A DNA stretch of 64,000 nucleotides from Hippasteria phrygiana (GCA_037893225.1 JAZGUH010000410.1:1178001-1242000); one strand, 5' to 3'. Positions 29,301 to 34,794 are shown, counted from the first letter of the stretch. The notes: a model not told the origin generated them from the sequence alone. Numbers and translations are program-made.

Positions 29301-31100
29301 ATGGCACTGTAGTCATTTTGTCAACAGTGAGGACCTACTTCATGAGATTATTCTCATCGTAGGCTACTTCACTGTCCTCAACACAGAGAACCAGGTACGT
29401 TTCCACAGCTTCAGTCTTGATCGGTTGACAGCTGCACAAATAATTGTATCATTTTCACAGGAGCCGCTAAATAAATGAATGAGAATGTCATTTTAAAGGA
29501 GTTAACTGAAAGTGGTTTTTACAATTTAAAATCACTGGTATATACCTGCAGAAAACACAACTTTTTAATGTCTGATGAATTACTTTTCCTCATGACAACA
29601 TACCAAAATCTATATTTATTTGTTTCATTCTTAGTGTTTCAAAATTATTTATATTTGGCTCAGTACTATAAGTTCCTCATTGGGAAAAAAATAGTTATTG
29701 GCAAAAATTACTTGAAACATAAATTGGCAGGAAGAAAGGGTGGAATTTAAGCACGTTGCGAGAGAAAAATTATTCAACAAAATAAAACAGTCTGCAAGTT
29801 GTTTTAAATGTTATATAAGTGTTTCATTCAAGCTTAGGATCTGGCCTTAGTATTAAAAAAGATATGTGAATGCTGTAAAGACCTTTAATGCCTTAGCCAG
29901 CATTATAGCATTTTTTCCTCGTTTGATTGCTTCGAAGTTTGAAAATTATGATGTGGGATGATTTTGCATACACGTAGAAGATTTTTCAGCGCATGAGACA
30001 GTTTTGCATACCTGATTGTGACAGATTCTCGTGCAGTCTGGTAACACGCCTACCCTCCTGCAGCAGCTATGTGGTCTGCCGTTCCAGTATTTCAGTGACC
30101 CCCGACTCATGGCCGTGCTGTTCCCTACCCTCATGGCCTGCTGCTACAACAATGCCGAGAACAGGATTATCCTGGAGCAAGAAATGAGCTGCTCGCTGCT
30201 GTCCTGCTTTCTGGAGGTATTTATCTTAATATTAGGGACGACATCATTATTAAACAGGTGGTATTATTAGCTGTAACACAGTTTTTGAGTTACTAGTATA
30301 TCAGTTAATAAGGGAATAAATATGTGCTGGGCCGGTTTTAAACAAGTACGTTTAAAACCGCCTTGGGGGCTGGATGCTTGATAATCACCCGAGCCGATCC
30401 CATTCATAAAATACTTTTTTGTATAATTCAGCAAAAACCTCCGAAAATTATATATTTCCAATGATTTTTTTGAATTTTGTTTACCTTGGTATGTAAAACA
30501 CCCTTTTTGCTATTTAATGGTTCGTGCCTCACGCGAGTAGTGCTAAAAATATCCTTATATGGAAATTGACGCGCGCATGACATGTGGCGCAGAACGCAGC
30601 GGTGCCGGTGTAGTGTGAAATTATGGACTCTAAATACGGATGCAACGGTAGTACTGCGCTTGCGTAATTGGGAGAGTGACTGGTCACGCGAGTGCTGAAC
30701 CAATAAGAGGAACCACATTTCATAGGATTCTAAATTTCGTGTGACACCAGGAAAAGTGTTCAAAACCGGTTGGTGTTTTATCGGCCGTTTAAGACCACCC
30801 ACGTGACGGGCTCTCGACCAATAGGAACGGGTAAACTGTCTTAGGAGGTATTTATGAATATCAGTTAAACAGTTAATCAGTTGACATTTTATGACTTAAT
30901 TTAATTTAATATGATTTTCACTTTAGTTTTCTTTGAAATGAATTTTAATTTTTTTCTGTCATCGTGAACCTTCACTGTCTGTACGCTCTCACATACTGTC
31001 ATATTTACACATGTATATTTGTATGATTTCAACTTGGTTCAGGAAAAGCTTCAAGACAAGAAAAAGGCCAAGCAATCGCCAACATCATCAAAGACGAGGG
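5898..31100 (+). CDS. SCAPER: SCAPER, S-phase cyclin A-associated protein in the ER (27+ exons, 3' end missing)
   Basis: Joined exons give about 1,443 codons: a 12-residue candidate start exon plus 1,431 codons with matching phases. Recognised landmarks against vertebrate SCAPER, in order: DKVRRIV-EEGR-ARNL near the N-terminus; the SCAPER N-terminal domain (DLRARYWAFLFDNL-RAVDEIY); RPxSLAWE; SWADRVK; EGWETVQR; EEALASAIAEEE-like; HMHEKLSSPSRKR; a long charged coiled coil (about residues 600-850); a single C2H2 zinc finger (CSLCGVM...HLRGKKH, about residues 875-905); and a helical C-terminal half ending ILEQEMSCSLL. The family is ER-associated and binds cyclin A; in human cells SCAPER also recruits CCR4-NOT to TTC5-bound ribosomes in tubulin autoregulation, and its loss causes intellectual disability with retinitis pigmentosa. 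The final exon (about 35-50 residues in human) was not found and may lie beyond 64000. Confidence 0.95.
5934..6373. other. AT-rich sequence between candidate exon 1 and the foldback element
   Basis: No exon, repeat end or motif recognised. It runs up to the TTAA at 6374 that flanks the palindromic element. Confidence 0.4.
6374..6852. mobile_element. Foldback (near-palindromic) MITE flanked by TTAA
   Basis: The two halves are inverted copies of each other for about 230 bp per arm. AGATGATGTTGATTTCTGA at the left answers the right end read in reverse. The centre is the palindrome around GTGTCTAGTGCTAGACAC near 6614. TTAA is present at 6374-6377 and 6849-6852. The transcript of this SCAPER intron would form a long double-stranded hairpin. 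No coding capacity. Confidence 0.85.
6853..7111. mobile_element. TTAA-flanked MITE with AACCCTAA / TTAGGGTT ends
   Basis: Starts AACCCTAATAAC right after TTAA (6849-6852) and ends GGGTTAGGG before TTAA (7108-7111). Subterminal repeats of CTAAATGCAAC/GTTGCATTTAGC run inside in both orientations. It shares its left TTAA with the foldback element next door. A related element is at 58723-59158. Confidence 0.75.
7186..7312 (+). CDS. SCAPER: SCAPER exon 2 (residues ~13-55)
   Basis: Acceptor CTTGCAG before 7186, donor GATG|GTAAGA. Encodes AAYTRSQSYDKVRRIVNEEG and ARNLVTWNVPV, the highly conserved SCAPER N-terminus. Enters in phase 0 and ends after one base of a glycine codon. The downstream hAT-type MITE (7334) begins only 21 bp past the donor. 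Confidence 0.93.
7334..7761. mobile_element. hAT-type MITE with perfect 8-bp target duplication
   Basis: Terminal GAGGGCGGTTCC and GAACAGCCCTA (a TAGGGCTGTTC-type inverted end with substitutions) are flanked by CTTCATTT at 7326-7333 and 7762-7769. The interior is full of CGAATATTCGAATA. It is homologous to 45957-46288. It sits just inside the intron after SCAPER exon 2. Confidence 0.88.
7936..8190. mobile_element. TTAA-flanked MITE with AACCCTAACCCTCCAG left end
   Basis: TTAA at 7932-7935 and 8191-8194. The left end and the block ATGCATCAGATTGCATACTT match the element at 61025-61168. The middle holds about 100 bp of extra sequence (around 8015-8130) absent from that copy. Confidence 0.65.
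8305..8440 (-). mobile_element. Degenerate copy of the piggyBac-like MITE (CCCTTT.. family)
   Basis: Shares GGGTGCTG, the block CTTGTGCAGCCAAGCGTAAC and CAATGGATTGAGTGTGTGCA with the copies at 33810 and 37212. Termini are poorly preserved. Confidence 0.6.
8706..9031 (+). CDS. SCAPER: SCAPER exon 3 (residues ~55-163)
   Basis: Acceptor CATCAG, donor AAG|GTACAG. A basic, serine-rich linker (RRKPKARTSASNRSARLTPR) leads into the SCAPER N-terminal domain core: KKVDLRARYWAFLFDNLQRA, then VDEIYQTCEADESIVECK. Phase 1 in, phase 0 out. Confidence 0.95.
9096..9310. mobile_element. MITE with TAAGCCAGTTCGGTAT inverted ends, copy 1
   Basis: About 213 bp. Begins TAAGCCAGTTCGGTATCTCA and ends with its inverse (GTACCGAAATGGCTTA), with TA at both ends. 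About 85% similar by eye to 11568-11780. Starts about 65 bp after the SCAPER exon 3 donor. Confidence 0.8.
9370..9545 (+). mobile_element. Non-LTR retrotransposon fragment (RT C-terminal tail), partial
   Basis: Matches part of the fragments at 18447-18780 and 33976-34325. Encodes, with a frameshift, the SVTTLSLFYRCFHGYC and LSSLVPPVGVFKLETRLSTC region typical of the far C-terminus of LINE ORF2. It is cut off after the ACCAATATACT block. Confidence 0.75.
9805..9905 (+). CDS. SCAPER: SCAPER exon 4 (residues ~164-197)
   Basis: Acceptor CCAACAG, donor AACAG|GTATGC. Encodes EVIMILKRATHDFESLIKRI and NVQKDFERCDIEN, the end of the SCAPER N-terminal domain. Ends after two bases (AG), which both alternative downstream exons complete to an Arg codon. 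Confidence 0.92.
11325..11380. repeat. (GATT)n microsatellite
   Basis: Uninterrupted GATT tandem, about 13 units, following a LINE-3'-end-like segment. Confidence 0.95.
11568..11780. mobile_element. MITE with TAAGCCAGTTCGGTAT inverted ends, copy 2
   Basis: Second copy of the family at 9096-9310. Both inverted ends are intact (TAAGCCAGTTCGGTATCTCA; inverse at the right). Confidence 0.82.
12342..12440 (+). CDS. SCAPER: SCAPER duplicated/alternative exon (RPTSIVWEVRK)
   Basis: A 99-bp open segment between AAAG|G and CCG|GTGCGT. It encodes RPTSIVWEVRKSSSPAKHRT then a Pro/Arg-rich tail, in the same phase (2 in, 2 out) as the exon at 13319. Its start matches that exon (RPNSLAWEIRKTSP) and the vertebrate RPTSLAWEVKK block. 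It therefore looks like a tandem duplicate, usable as an alternative or an additional exon without shifting frame. The acceptor has a weak polypyrimidine tract, so it may be rarely used or decaying. Confidence 0.6.
12535..12690. repeat. GAGGATTTTGGAGGATTGAGG-type degenerate repeat
   Basis: Irregular tandem of GAGGATT/GAGGATTGAGG units. The same motif recurs at 41335-42040, 60895-61010 and 61175-61235. 12690-13318 is AT-rich with nothing else recognised. Confidence 0.7.
13319..13465 (+). CDS. SCAPER: SCAPER exon 5 (residues ~197-246)
   Basis: Acceptor CTTTGTAG, donor GACAG|GTAAGA. Encodes RPNSLAWEIRKTSPGRGLIG and NRSLNFTGSEG, matching the vertebrate WEVKKMSPGR and RRSLNFGGS blocks. A second AG at 13331-13332 would give the wrong frame. 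Length 147 bp, a multiple of 3. Confidence 0.9.
13865..14590. repeat. 55/58-bp minisatellite with 171-bp higher-order units
   Basis: Units end ATGGCTGCAG, at spacing 55-58-58-55-58-58-55-58. The blocks 14131-14301 and 14302-14472 (each 55+58+58) are identical by eye over 171 bp. Two outlying, more diverged units (13865-13935 and 14080-14130) are separated by a LINE-tail-like insert at about 13936-14078. Lies in SCAPER intron 5. Confidence 0.92.
13936..14078 (+). mobile_element. LINE 3'-tail-like insertion inside the minisatellite
   Basis: Non-repetitive segment ending CCAGGATAAAACAAG then (TGAA)n, the form of a non-LTR retrotransposon 3' end. It interrupts a minisatellite unit. Too short for protein evidence. 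Confidence 0.45.
14698..14918 (+). CDS. SCAPER: SCAPER exon 6 (residues ~246-320)
   Basis: Acceptor CGTTGCAG, donor TTGAAG|GTAAAG. Encodes SPVPLKTGPAETIAVASWAD then RVKGHTT, matching the vertebrate GVSWADKVKAHHTG. The rest is a lysine-rich, poorly conserved linker. It begins about 120 bp after the end of the ATGGCTGCAG minisatellite. Confidence 0.92.
15100..15410. mobile_element. Unclassified MITE-like repeat
   Basis: Begins near ATTCATAAATGCC and ends GGGTATTTATGAAT. The right part (CTCTCAACCAATAGGAATAAACTGTCT) matches the end of the 30325-30860 repeat. The rest of intron 6 (14919-15684) shows nothing else. Confidence 0.45.
15685..16131 (+). CDS. SCAPER: SCAPER exon 7 (residues ~320-469)
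   Basis: Acceptor ATTTACAG, donor ACCG|GTAAGT. Begins DDGEGWETVQRSKPFRSRPS, matching the vertebrate AEGWETVQRGRPIRSRS. It then becomes low-complexity, with a direct repeat PNPTSDT-PNPTSDT, and contains DSEKENRP (vertebrate DSDKENV). Largest exon in the window. Confidence 0.93.
16226..16314 (+). CDS. SCAPER: SCAPER exon 8 (residues ~469-498)
   Basis: Acceptor TTTCCAG, donor CAAG|GTAATC. Encodes GKRDVLLSSDEADSNRENNT then EDELAAKLDK, the start of the acidic helical region. Only 94 bp separates it from the previous exon. Confidence 0.88.
16777..16959 (+). CDS. SCAPER: SCAPER exon 9 (residues ~499-559)
   Basis: Acceptor TTTATCAG, donor ACG|GTGAGT. Encodes DEALASAIAEEEKLTMEIEE, almost identical to the vertebrate EEAIASAIAEEEQLTREIEA. 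Phase 0 both sides. Confidence 0.95.
17079..17272 (+). CDS. SCAPER: SCAPER exon 10 (residues ~560-624)
   Basis: Acceptor ATTCCCAG, donor AAAAG|GTAACC. Encodes LDWNEMVADFEDRQRQQSPI, SWGEMVE and ALHMHEKLSSPSRKR, all matching the vertebrate MDWNDVLADYEARE, SWGDIVEEE and GIHMHEKLSSPSRKR. Confidence 0.96.
17567..17678 (+). CDS. SCAPER: SCAPER exon 11 (residues ~624-661)
   Basis: Acceptor GATGCAG, donor GAGAAG|GTGAGA. Encodes RTRAEAQKRHEERQSKAEQK onward, the start of the long charged coiled coil. Confidence 0.93.
17753..18255. mobile_element. MITE with GTCCGCATTGG-type inverted ends and internal copies
   Basis: Left end GGCCGTGTCCGCATTGGAC, right end the inverse form CCCAATGCGAATGCGGCTC. Further copies of the same motif occur inside at about 17820, 17965 and 18150, each followed by GGTAAA-type sequence. 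This suggests nested or internally duplicated termini. Downstream of SCAPER exon 11. Confidence 0.7.
18310..18445. mobile_element. Short TTAA-flanked MITE (CTCTTTCCTTACC ends)
   Basis: TTAA at 18306-18309, right end CAGAAAGAG then TTAG. Shares its left 70 bp (CCAATGTCGAG.. CGACAAGGAAACCACAC) and its end with the longer element at 19496-20055, so it looks like an internal deletion derivative. Confidence 0.7.
18447..18780 (-). mobile_element. 5'-truncated non-LTR retrotransposon, ORF2 C-terminus
   Basis: Minus-strand reading encodes VGEELGSSLQSLSHRRSVAT, LSSLVPPVRVFECETRLSAC and VFLWNTLPGAFFPSSYDLSC, the tail region after the RT domain of LINE ORF2 proteins. Almost collinear with 33976-34325 and the 9370 and 50810 fragments, so this is one family. 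Confidence 0.85.
18877..19017 (+). CDS. SCAPER: SCAPER exon 12 (residues ~662-708)
   Basis: Acceptor GGCTTAG, donor CACAAG|GTGAGA. Encodes IEEVREWKEELLMLKKKEMD and KAQEEEHK, coiled coil. It lies just past a minus-strand LINE fragment (18447-18780). Confidence 0.93.
19172..19327 (+). CDS. SCAPER: SCAPER exon 13 (residues ~709-760)
   Basis: Acceptor GATTTTCAG, donor GTTCAG|GTAAGG. Encodes ANEIAFINSLEAQNKRHDIL, nearly identical to vertebrate NEIAFINTLEAQNKRHDVL; then the coiled coil continues. Confidence 0.96.
19496..20055. mobile_element. TTAA-flanked element, longer relative of 18310-18445
   Basis: TTAA at 19492-19495 and 20056-20059. Ends CCCTCTTACCGATG and ACTGAAAGAG. An internal reading frame (19612-19959) has no domain I recognise; its Cys pattern (CMECHCSCDIHVSC) resembles the Cys-rich tail of piggyBac transposases only loosely. 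Confidence 0.65.
20218..20360 (+). CDS. SCAPER: SCAPER exon 14 (residues ~761-808)
   Basis: Acceptor GATGGGCAG, donor GCCAG|GTAGGG. Encodes ERRKALEEERTARLKEMQKH and a further Glu/Arg/Lys-rich coiled-coil stretch. Ends after two bases of Arg. Confidence 0.92.
20570..20665. repeat. AAGTCAAGTC-type degenerate repeat
   Basis: Short run of CAAGTC/GTCAAGT motifs of the same kind as 31860-32345 and 43255-43370. The rest of 20361-21031 shows nothing else. Confidence 0.55.
21032..21113 (+). CDS. SCAPER: SCAPER exon 15 (residues ~808-835)
   Basis: Acceptor AAATGCAG, donor CAGAAG|GTAATG. Encodes RDREQRLSALNAAQQAKEEE and IQKKIQQK, matching vertebrate RDREERLAALTAAQQEAMEE. Confidence 0.95.
21214..21616. 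mobile_element. pogo/Tigger-like MITE with TA target duplication
   Basis: Left CAGTGGAATGCCGCTATACC, right GTTCGTTAAAGTGGCGTTCC then ACTG. TA on both sides (21212-21213, 21617-21618). CAGTGGAA ends and TA duplication are typical of the Tc1/mariner pogo branch. The GCTATACCGAAC motif recurs inside. No transposase. Confidence 0.8.
21970..22066 (+). repeat. tRNA/SINE-like fragment
   Basis: Contains a B-box-like GGTTCAAATCC at about 22049. The upstream half lacks a clear A box. It lies directly before the SCAPER exon 16 acceptor. Confidence 0.35.
22079..22234 (+). CDS. SCAPER: SCAPER exon 16 (residues ~836-887), first half of the zinc finger
   Basis: Acceptor CTTTACAG, donor GTCATG|GTATGT. Encodes HDETTRRHNQQIEQKREKAI and ends NPYENKKMCSLCGVM with the two cysteines of the C2H2 finger. 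The intron splits the finger between its Cys and His pairs. Confidence 0.96.
22248..22395 (+). repeat. Dispersed SINE-like repeat (GGGCCCATTTCATGG family)
   Basis: Shares GGGGCC-ATTTC, CTTAGCACA-AAATTTGCTTAGC and the following block with 26655-26815 (same strand) and 55195-55382 (opposite strand). No coding potential; class unknown. Confidence 0.65.
22517..22618 (+). CDS. SCAPER: SCAPER exon 17 (residues ~888-921), second half of the zinc finger
   Basis: Acceptor GTTTGCAG, donor GAAATT|GTAAGT. Encodes IPSEVYLLSHLRGKKHKEAV with the two zinc-binding histidines, then MNDEEI. Matches vertebrate ISSEVYLFSHVKGRKHQQAV. Confidence 0.96.
22660..22840 (+). repeat. Dispersed repeat, copy 1 (flanks exon 18 on the left)
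   Basis: Shares TCAATCATCT/CTCATCCATCTGAAGG, CTGGAGCAGGACCAGGGAAT and GTCATTGGATAAATGCTGAC blocks with 23330-23545 and, inverted, 26820-26960. Unclassified. Confidence 0.6.
23011..23207 (+). CDS. SCAPER: SCAPER exon 18 (residues ~922-987)
   Basis: Acceptor GACTACAG, donor GGCAAA|GTGAGT. Encodes ESYSLKLLVEASPDRPDPQE and the basic RKRARKLRQRMSCKGKEYEN, equivalent to vertebrate KKAKKIKARMNFRAKEYE. Confidence 0.93.
23330..23545 (+). repeat. Dispersed repeat, copy 2 (flanks exon 18 on the right)
   Basis: Direct copy of the repeat at 22660-22840, so SCAPER exon 18 lies between two direct repeats. Confidence 0.6.
23845..23974 (+). CDS. SCAPER: SCAPER exon 19 (residues ~987-1030)
   Basis: Acceptor CCCTCAG, donor AAGAAG|GTTGGT (weaker than its neighbours). 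Encodes KLQKLIKDLNKYLQSQ, then SKVSAMDRALGELNRILAKK, matching vertebrate NKVSALDRTLGEITRILEK. Confidence 0.94.
24581..24693 (+). CDS. SCAPER: SCAPER exon 20 (residues ~1031-1068)
   Basis: Acceptor TATTTCTAG, donor GTGAA|GTAAGT. Encodes EQADQITFRACGGLSTLSRI, matching vertebrate ENVADQIAFQAAGGLTALEHI; start of the C-terminal helical domain. Confidence 0.93.
24694..25569. other. Intron 20, nothing recognised
   Basis: AT-rich first half; the 25130-25300 part is more GC-rich with CpGs but shows no exon, hairpin or repeat end I can name. The next intron (25694-26254) is also featureless. Confidence 0.4.
25570..25693 (+). CDS. SCAPER: SCAPER exon 21 (residues ~1068-1109)
   Basis: Acceptor TTGTCATAG, donor TTCGGA|GTAAGT. 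Encodes KSVCSAVTAFRLACKGCFDN and ending VELLVHQFG, matching vertebrate PPKSLCNAINVYNLTC and LLIHQL. Confidence 0.92.
26255..26460 (+). CDS. SCAPER: SCAPER exon 22 (residues ~1110-1178)
   Basis: Acceptor CCATACAG, donor ATCAG|GTATGG. Encodes LIVPDSVDPSPSLSQALADP then LLSTVLLCLVKYRPQ. The hydrophobic LLSTVLLCLV stretch is the most membrane-like segment in the protein. A 17-bp minisatellite starts about 30 bp into the next intron. Confidence 0.92.
26487..26660. repeat. 17-bp minisatellite (GATGAAATGGGGACCTC)
   Basis: About ten tandem units of 17 bp with three sub-variants (ATTGCC.., ATGGCC.., ATGGGG..). Because 17 is not a multiple of 3, open frames on the minus strand are artefacts. Starts 27 bp after the exon 22 donor. 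Confidence 0.95.
26655..26960. repeat. SINE-like repeat followed by the inverted 22660-type repeat
   Basis: 26655-26815 matches the GGGGCCAATTTC family. 26820-26960 is an inverted copy of the repeat around exon 18 (ATCAATCATCCACTCCCTTGG). Confidence 0.6.
27099..27254 (+). CDS. SCAPER: SCAPER exon 23 (residues ~1178-1230)
   Basis: Acceptor GTCTGCAG, donor AGCAG|GTACTA. Encodes SYLVCCGVIDSLTSCFNHVQ and GTVDENPSLAEFLQHSLGLL, matching vertebrate YVVNMGLIDKLCACFLSVQG-PVDENPKMAIFLQHAAGLL. Confidence 0.95.
27887..28124 (+). CDS. SCAPER: SCAPER exon 24 (residues ~1230-1309)
   Basis: Acceptor ACCGTAG, donor ATGCAG|GTAAGG. Encodes TEDPTQLLTTFRATGFSGIV, SLLYGILLHGGNPHRGS and TVNVVTAGIKMLSNIALLDL, matching vertebrate DPTGLTAALQATDLAGVLHMLYCVLFHG. 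Confidence 0.94.
28190..28335. mobile_element. MITE-like repeat ending AGGAGGGTTAA
   Basis: Shares TATCAAAACCTATCGAGTGACAGGTTGAAACACAC and TGATAGTTATAA-AGTAGGAGGGTT (split matches) with 44840-45030. Confidence 0.6.
28555..28695. repeat. Inverted repeat enclosing a tandem duplication
   Basis: Arms of about 39 bp with a few mismatches (TGAGACGCTGGTGACGGCAG.. and its inverse ..CTGCCACCAACGTCTCA, both with ACATACCGGT). The loop holds CGCATCCTCAGAAC twice, 20 bp apart. A small foldback element is likely. The remainder of 28700-29241 and 29395-30024 shows nothing recognisable. Confidence 0.7.
29242..29394 (+). CDS. SCAPER: SCAPER exon 25 (residues ~1310-1360)
   Basis: Acceptor TTGAATCAG, donor AACCAG|GTACGT. 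Encodes SALGAEGISLEFRHIATYLI and LLHEIILIVGYFTVLNTENQ, matching vertebrate SIVGAEGLSLAFRHMASSLL and LLHEVIVCVGYFTV. Confidence 0.95.
30025..30216 (+). CDS. SCAPER: SCAPER exon 26 (residues ~1361-1424)
   Basis: Acceptor TGTGACAG, donor CTGGAG|GTATTT. Encodes ILVQSGNTPTLLQQLCGLPF, QYFSDPRLMAVLFPTLMACC and RIILEQEMSCSLLSCFLE, the most conserved C-terminal block of SCAPER. Confidence 0.96.
30325..30860. mobile_element. Unclassified MITE-like repeat in intron 26
   Basis: CpG-richer than the surrounding intron. Contains GGTTTTAAAC/GTTTAAAACC and GGCCGTTTAAGACC, and its right end (CGACCAATAGGAACGGGTAA.. GTATTTATGAATA) is shared with 15350-15410. Confidence 0.5.
31043..31100 (+). CDS. SCAPER: SCAPER exon 27 (residues ~1425-1444)
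   Basis: Acceptor TGGTTCAG, donor GAGGG|GTAAGT. A 58-bp exon encoding EKLQDKKKAKQSPTSSKTRG, in the right phase but low-complexity, so support is splice sites and position only. One base of the next codon is left over. The following exon should encode the family's last block (YLELANRFP in vertebrates); I could not find it before 64000. Confidence 0.75.
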
Positions 31101-31860
31101 GTAAGTCACAGTCTTTTACTTCCTTGCTTGTCAAAAGTTGACGTGACACCGTTTTCCGATGTCAAAACTGGGAATTTAGCACAAAACACAGAGTGTTAAT
31201 ACAGAGTTTTATTATTACTATTTCTCCTGATTCGGATGGCAGTTTGTGCTTAATCTTTCACAGGTTTGTTACATCATGTATTATGTTGAATCACACAAAG
31301 CAGAGACATTGTCTGTAACTGTGTTGGATGCTCAACCAATGCTATATCATACCTTTAGAATTTAAAAGTTCATGGCAAAATCTAGTAAATATTTATGGCA
31401 CTAATTCTCAAGAAGGAAAAATATTCTACAGCAGTAAGCACAACTGTGTGTGTGTATGCGCGTGTGCATTTTATGCAATCGGCCGAGATAATATCCCTGA
31501 GCGAAGGGAATTGGGCCCCTGGAACTGGAGACTATGTTTTATTCTCCGAGATAATCGGCTCCCCTGCTCCAGACATTACGATTTAATTCCTTTCATGAAT
31601 ACATTTTGCATAGCTGCTCTCAGTTGGGTAGGAGTTTTGCTGTAGTTTCGTGGTATATGTAAGCGATGATGGAAAAGGTTTTATTCAGGAAGACTTCTTC
31701 GGTTGTCATTTACGGCAGTGATACTCTTCCCTAGACACCCCCACCACCCTCCACCCCAATAGTTGTAAATAAATAAAACAAATCAACTATAATGAGACAC
31801 TCCCCATTTTTTTGTAAGTAAATTAATAGTTTTAGAATCAAATTTGTGGGACTTTTTATC
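31101..31860. other. Start of the long terminal intron/3' flank, nothing firm
   Basis: Contains a pair of CCGAGATAAT segments around 31480 and 31547 and a short (TG)n. No exon recognised. Confidence 0.4.
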
Positions 31861-31861
31861 A

Positions 31862-32345
31862 GTCTTGTTGACTTGACTTGCTGACTTGGACTCGAGTCGC
31901 GATTTTTTAAAATCTTGACTTGACTTGACTTGACTTGGGGAAAAAATTGACTTGGGACTTGACTTGACTTGAAAGAACACGACTTGTGACTCGACTTAAC
32001 TTGAATAAATTTGACTTTCTGACATTAACACTTTTGTTAAAATAAACACAAACGTTTGGGCGTACACACATATCAATTGAAAAAACGCCGAGCTTACAGC
32101 GCATAGCGAGCTGGGTGTCCAGTACATATGCAGGGCCGCAGCGCTGGCTGACTGCATGGAGAATCATCAAGACGGCATGCCAGGTTGATCTTGTACAATG
32201 CATGCGTGCCAGCCTATGCGTAGTCATTTGTCATTGGAATTTTAAATTACTATGTTGAGTATGTTCAACAATGGGCTTGAGACTTGGCACTTGACTTGGC
32301 AAAATTGACTCGTGACTTGACTTGAGAAAAAATGACTCGGTTACA
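31862..32345. repeat. (GACTT/ACTTG)n-type repeat split by about 250 bp
   Basis: Dense GACTTGACTTG runs at 31865-31995 and 32270-32345, with unrelated sequence at about 32020-32255 between them. The same motif appears at 20570 and 43255. 32346-33800 is otherwise AT-rich with no recognised feature. Confidence 0.75.
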
Positions 32346-33809
32346 ACACTGCTTTATATACATCTTCAACGTATTGTCTGTAATTTAACTGTAATTTTTG
32401 TGCATTTAATGTCAACAAAACATTACCATGAATAGGACAACTTGGTAATGTTTAGCGGTGAAATAGCCCGATTGGTCTCCTACCGGGGGATATCGTGGGT
32501 TTTGTCGAGTGTATGAAGATACAAAACCAGGGATATCCCAGACTGTTTGGATGTATACTCAGTGTATGTGTGATGTGAAGGTTAAATGTGTATAGAGTAT
32601 GATTAAACAGTTAAAGTTAAAATACACATTCAGTGAAATCTACTGTGATTAATACACAATTATTACTTGTGTAGTCGCGTGTCATAAATGCTTTAAACCA
32701 GGATGCAGATTTGTCAAAATCTAACACAAACCACAAACCTTGAAAGCCACTTTGGATAGATCTGCAGGTCTTGTGTGTACCCATGAATTGGCTCTAGCGC
32801 CCTCTATTGGCCAATTTTGTTTAATCTTCATTGGAGGCAAACTTAAAAACAAAAACAAACAAAACCCAAAAAGACCTAAATGATGTGTAGCGTTGTTGTG
32901 GTGGTGTTTTGTTGGCATTTTAATGCGCTCACAACTTGACAAACTGCACGCCTCAAATGTAAAAAAAAAAAAATCTGCGACGCACGCACGGCCGTGATAC
33001 TGCCTTGATAGACTTTAAAATGGCAGTCGCTAGATTACAGTATAGCTAGGAACAATACTCAAGCTTTAGAGTCATACAATTTAAATGTTCCAAGGACCGG
33101 TCTGTATTATTCAGCAGGATGTTTTATCCTAGTTTGTTATCTTTAGGGAAATGATCCGAATACCCTACGTCTACATATAATATTTAAGTATATTGTGTTC
33201 GCAGATTTGTTGGGGAAAAAAAATGGTTAAATTCTGGGATTCTGAAGCTCCTGGAATTACTTTAAATTCCCAGTTTAAATAGGATAATCATATAAATGGA
33301 GAATGAATAGACATTTGAATATATTAGGTCAGGTTTGGTCTGTGCTGTTTTAAGTAAATGCTCATTTTGTTTATACTGCTGTTTATTCAGCAAAAAAACA
33401 AAACTGAAGGTGGTTCTTTATACAGAGGGTTGGGAACTGGAGATGATTGACCACTGATGCCAGTGGGGGTACATAGACACAGATCCCCCTATGGCGAGAC
33501 ATACGTAACCCCATACTGAGGTTTGGGAGCTGGCTTGGGACCCTCATCTGTTATTTAAAAAAACAAAAAAACAAAAAACAACTAGTGATTTGTCATTAAT
33601 TTCTTGGTTGTATTTATATCTGTTTATTTAATGGTGTATTATTTCTGTTATGCGCTTTTGATCATTTTTAAATGGAAATAGCGCAATAATGTTTTTAAAT
33701 GTATTATTATTATTATTAATAATGTCCGAAGTTGTATCTGATGAGTGGTTACAATTTTGATCCAAATTGATAAGAATCAAAGATACAGTGTAGAAGATGT
33801 AGGAATTAA

Positions 33810-33948
33810 CCCCCTTCAGTCCAACTATTATTGATGGGGTGCTGGTTTGCCAAAACGGGCTTGTGCAGCTAAGCGTAATGCAAACAATAGGCAAACAATC
33901 GATTGAGTACGTGCAGGAATGCACGTATAGATGACAACCGGCTAGGTG
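33810..33948 (-). mobile_element. piggyBac-like MITE, truncated copy
   Basis: TTAA at 33806-33809 followed by CCCCCTTCAGTCC. The interior matches 37212-37413 and 8305-8440 (CTTGTGCAG-CAAGCGTAA). It is truncated where the LINE fragment begins. Confidence 0.65.
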
Positions 33949-33964
33949 GTCTTTTTCAAACCAC

Positions 33965-34325
33965 GGCTATGGTCGCAGTCCATATTCAAGATGTTAATAT
34001 TCCTCTTGAAGCAGGAAAGGTCGTAACATGAAGGGAAACATGCACCAGACAAAGAATTCCATAGAGATACAGAAAAAGAGGGAAAGGTATAGATTGAAAT
34101 AGCTTTTCGTTCTACATCTAGGCACAACTAGAGTATATTGGTCGGAACAGGCGAAAAGCCGAGTTTCATGCTCAAACACCCTAACTGGAGGAACCAAGCT
34201 GGACAAGCCGGTGTAACATTTACCATGAAAATAGCTATAGAACAGACTAAGAGTAGCAACAGATCTCTGGTGAGAGAGTGATTGTAAGGATGAGCCCAAC
34301 TCTTCTCCAACCAAATTAACAATTT
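33965..34325 (-). mobile_element. 5'-truncated non-LTR retrotransposon, ORF2 C-terminus
   Basis: Second good copy of the 18447 family. The minus strand encodes VGEELGSSLQSLSHQRSVAT, LSSLVPPVRVFEHETRLFAC and the SYDLSCFKRNIN end. Both copies break at nearly the same 5' point (CAAATTAACAAT), suggesting a shared truncation site or a short family. Confidence 0.85.
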
Positions 34326-34590
34326 GGGTGTGGTTTTGCACCGGCCCAAGCCCCAATAACTGTTCCTTAATTAACCCTAACCATCCCTAACCTGCCAAAA
34401 TCAAACACCCCATTGTGTTGAATTTTGTGTGATTGGGTACTGTAGAGCCTTGGCACCATCACTTTGCATGGGACTTCATGCCCTGATTTTGTCTAAGTAC
34501 AAAGAATGTGCCATTGGTTTACTACACAGTGTTGGAGTTTGTGTGGTTAGGGAAGGATTCTAGTAAAAAGGCTTGGGCTGTTAGGGTTAA

Positions 34591-34794
34591 CCCTTTGAAG
34601 CTGGATGACGTCTGTAGATGCCCAACAAAAATTACCACCTGGCCGGATGACGTCTACACTTCATTCTCTGCATTTTCAATCCATTGTTGGATTATTGTGT
34701 ATGTTACACTCGGCTGCACAAGCCTCTTGTGTCCATTTCGCTTGGCTGCACAGGCCTGCCCGGCGCCTCATTATAAACAAATGTACTCAAGGGG
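34591..34794 (+). mobile_element. piggyBac-like MITE (CCCTTTGAAGCTGGATGACG)
   Basis: 204 bp between TTAA at 34587-34590 and 34795-34798. CCCTTTGAAG left end and CTCAAGGGG right end are inverted. Same family as 56921-57129. Confidence 0.88.
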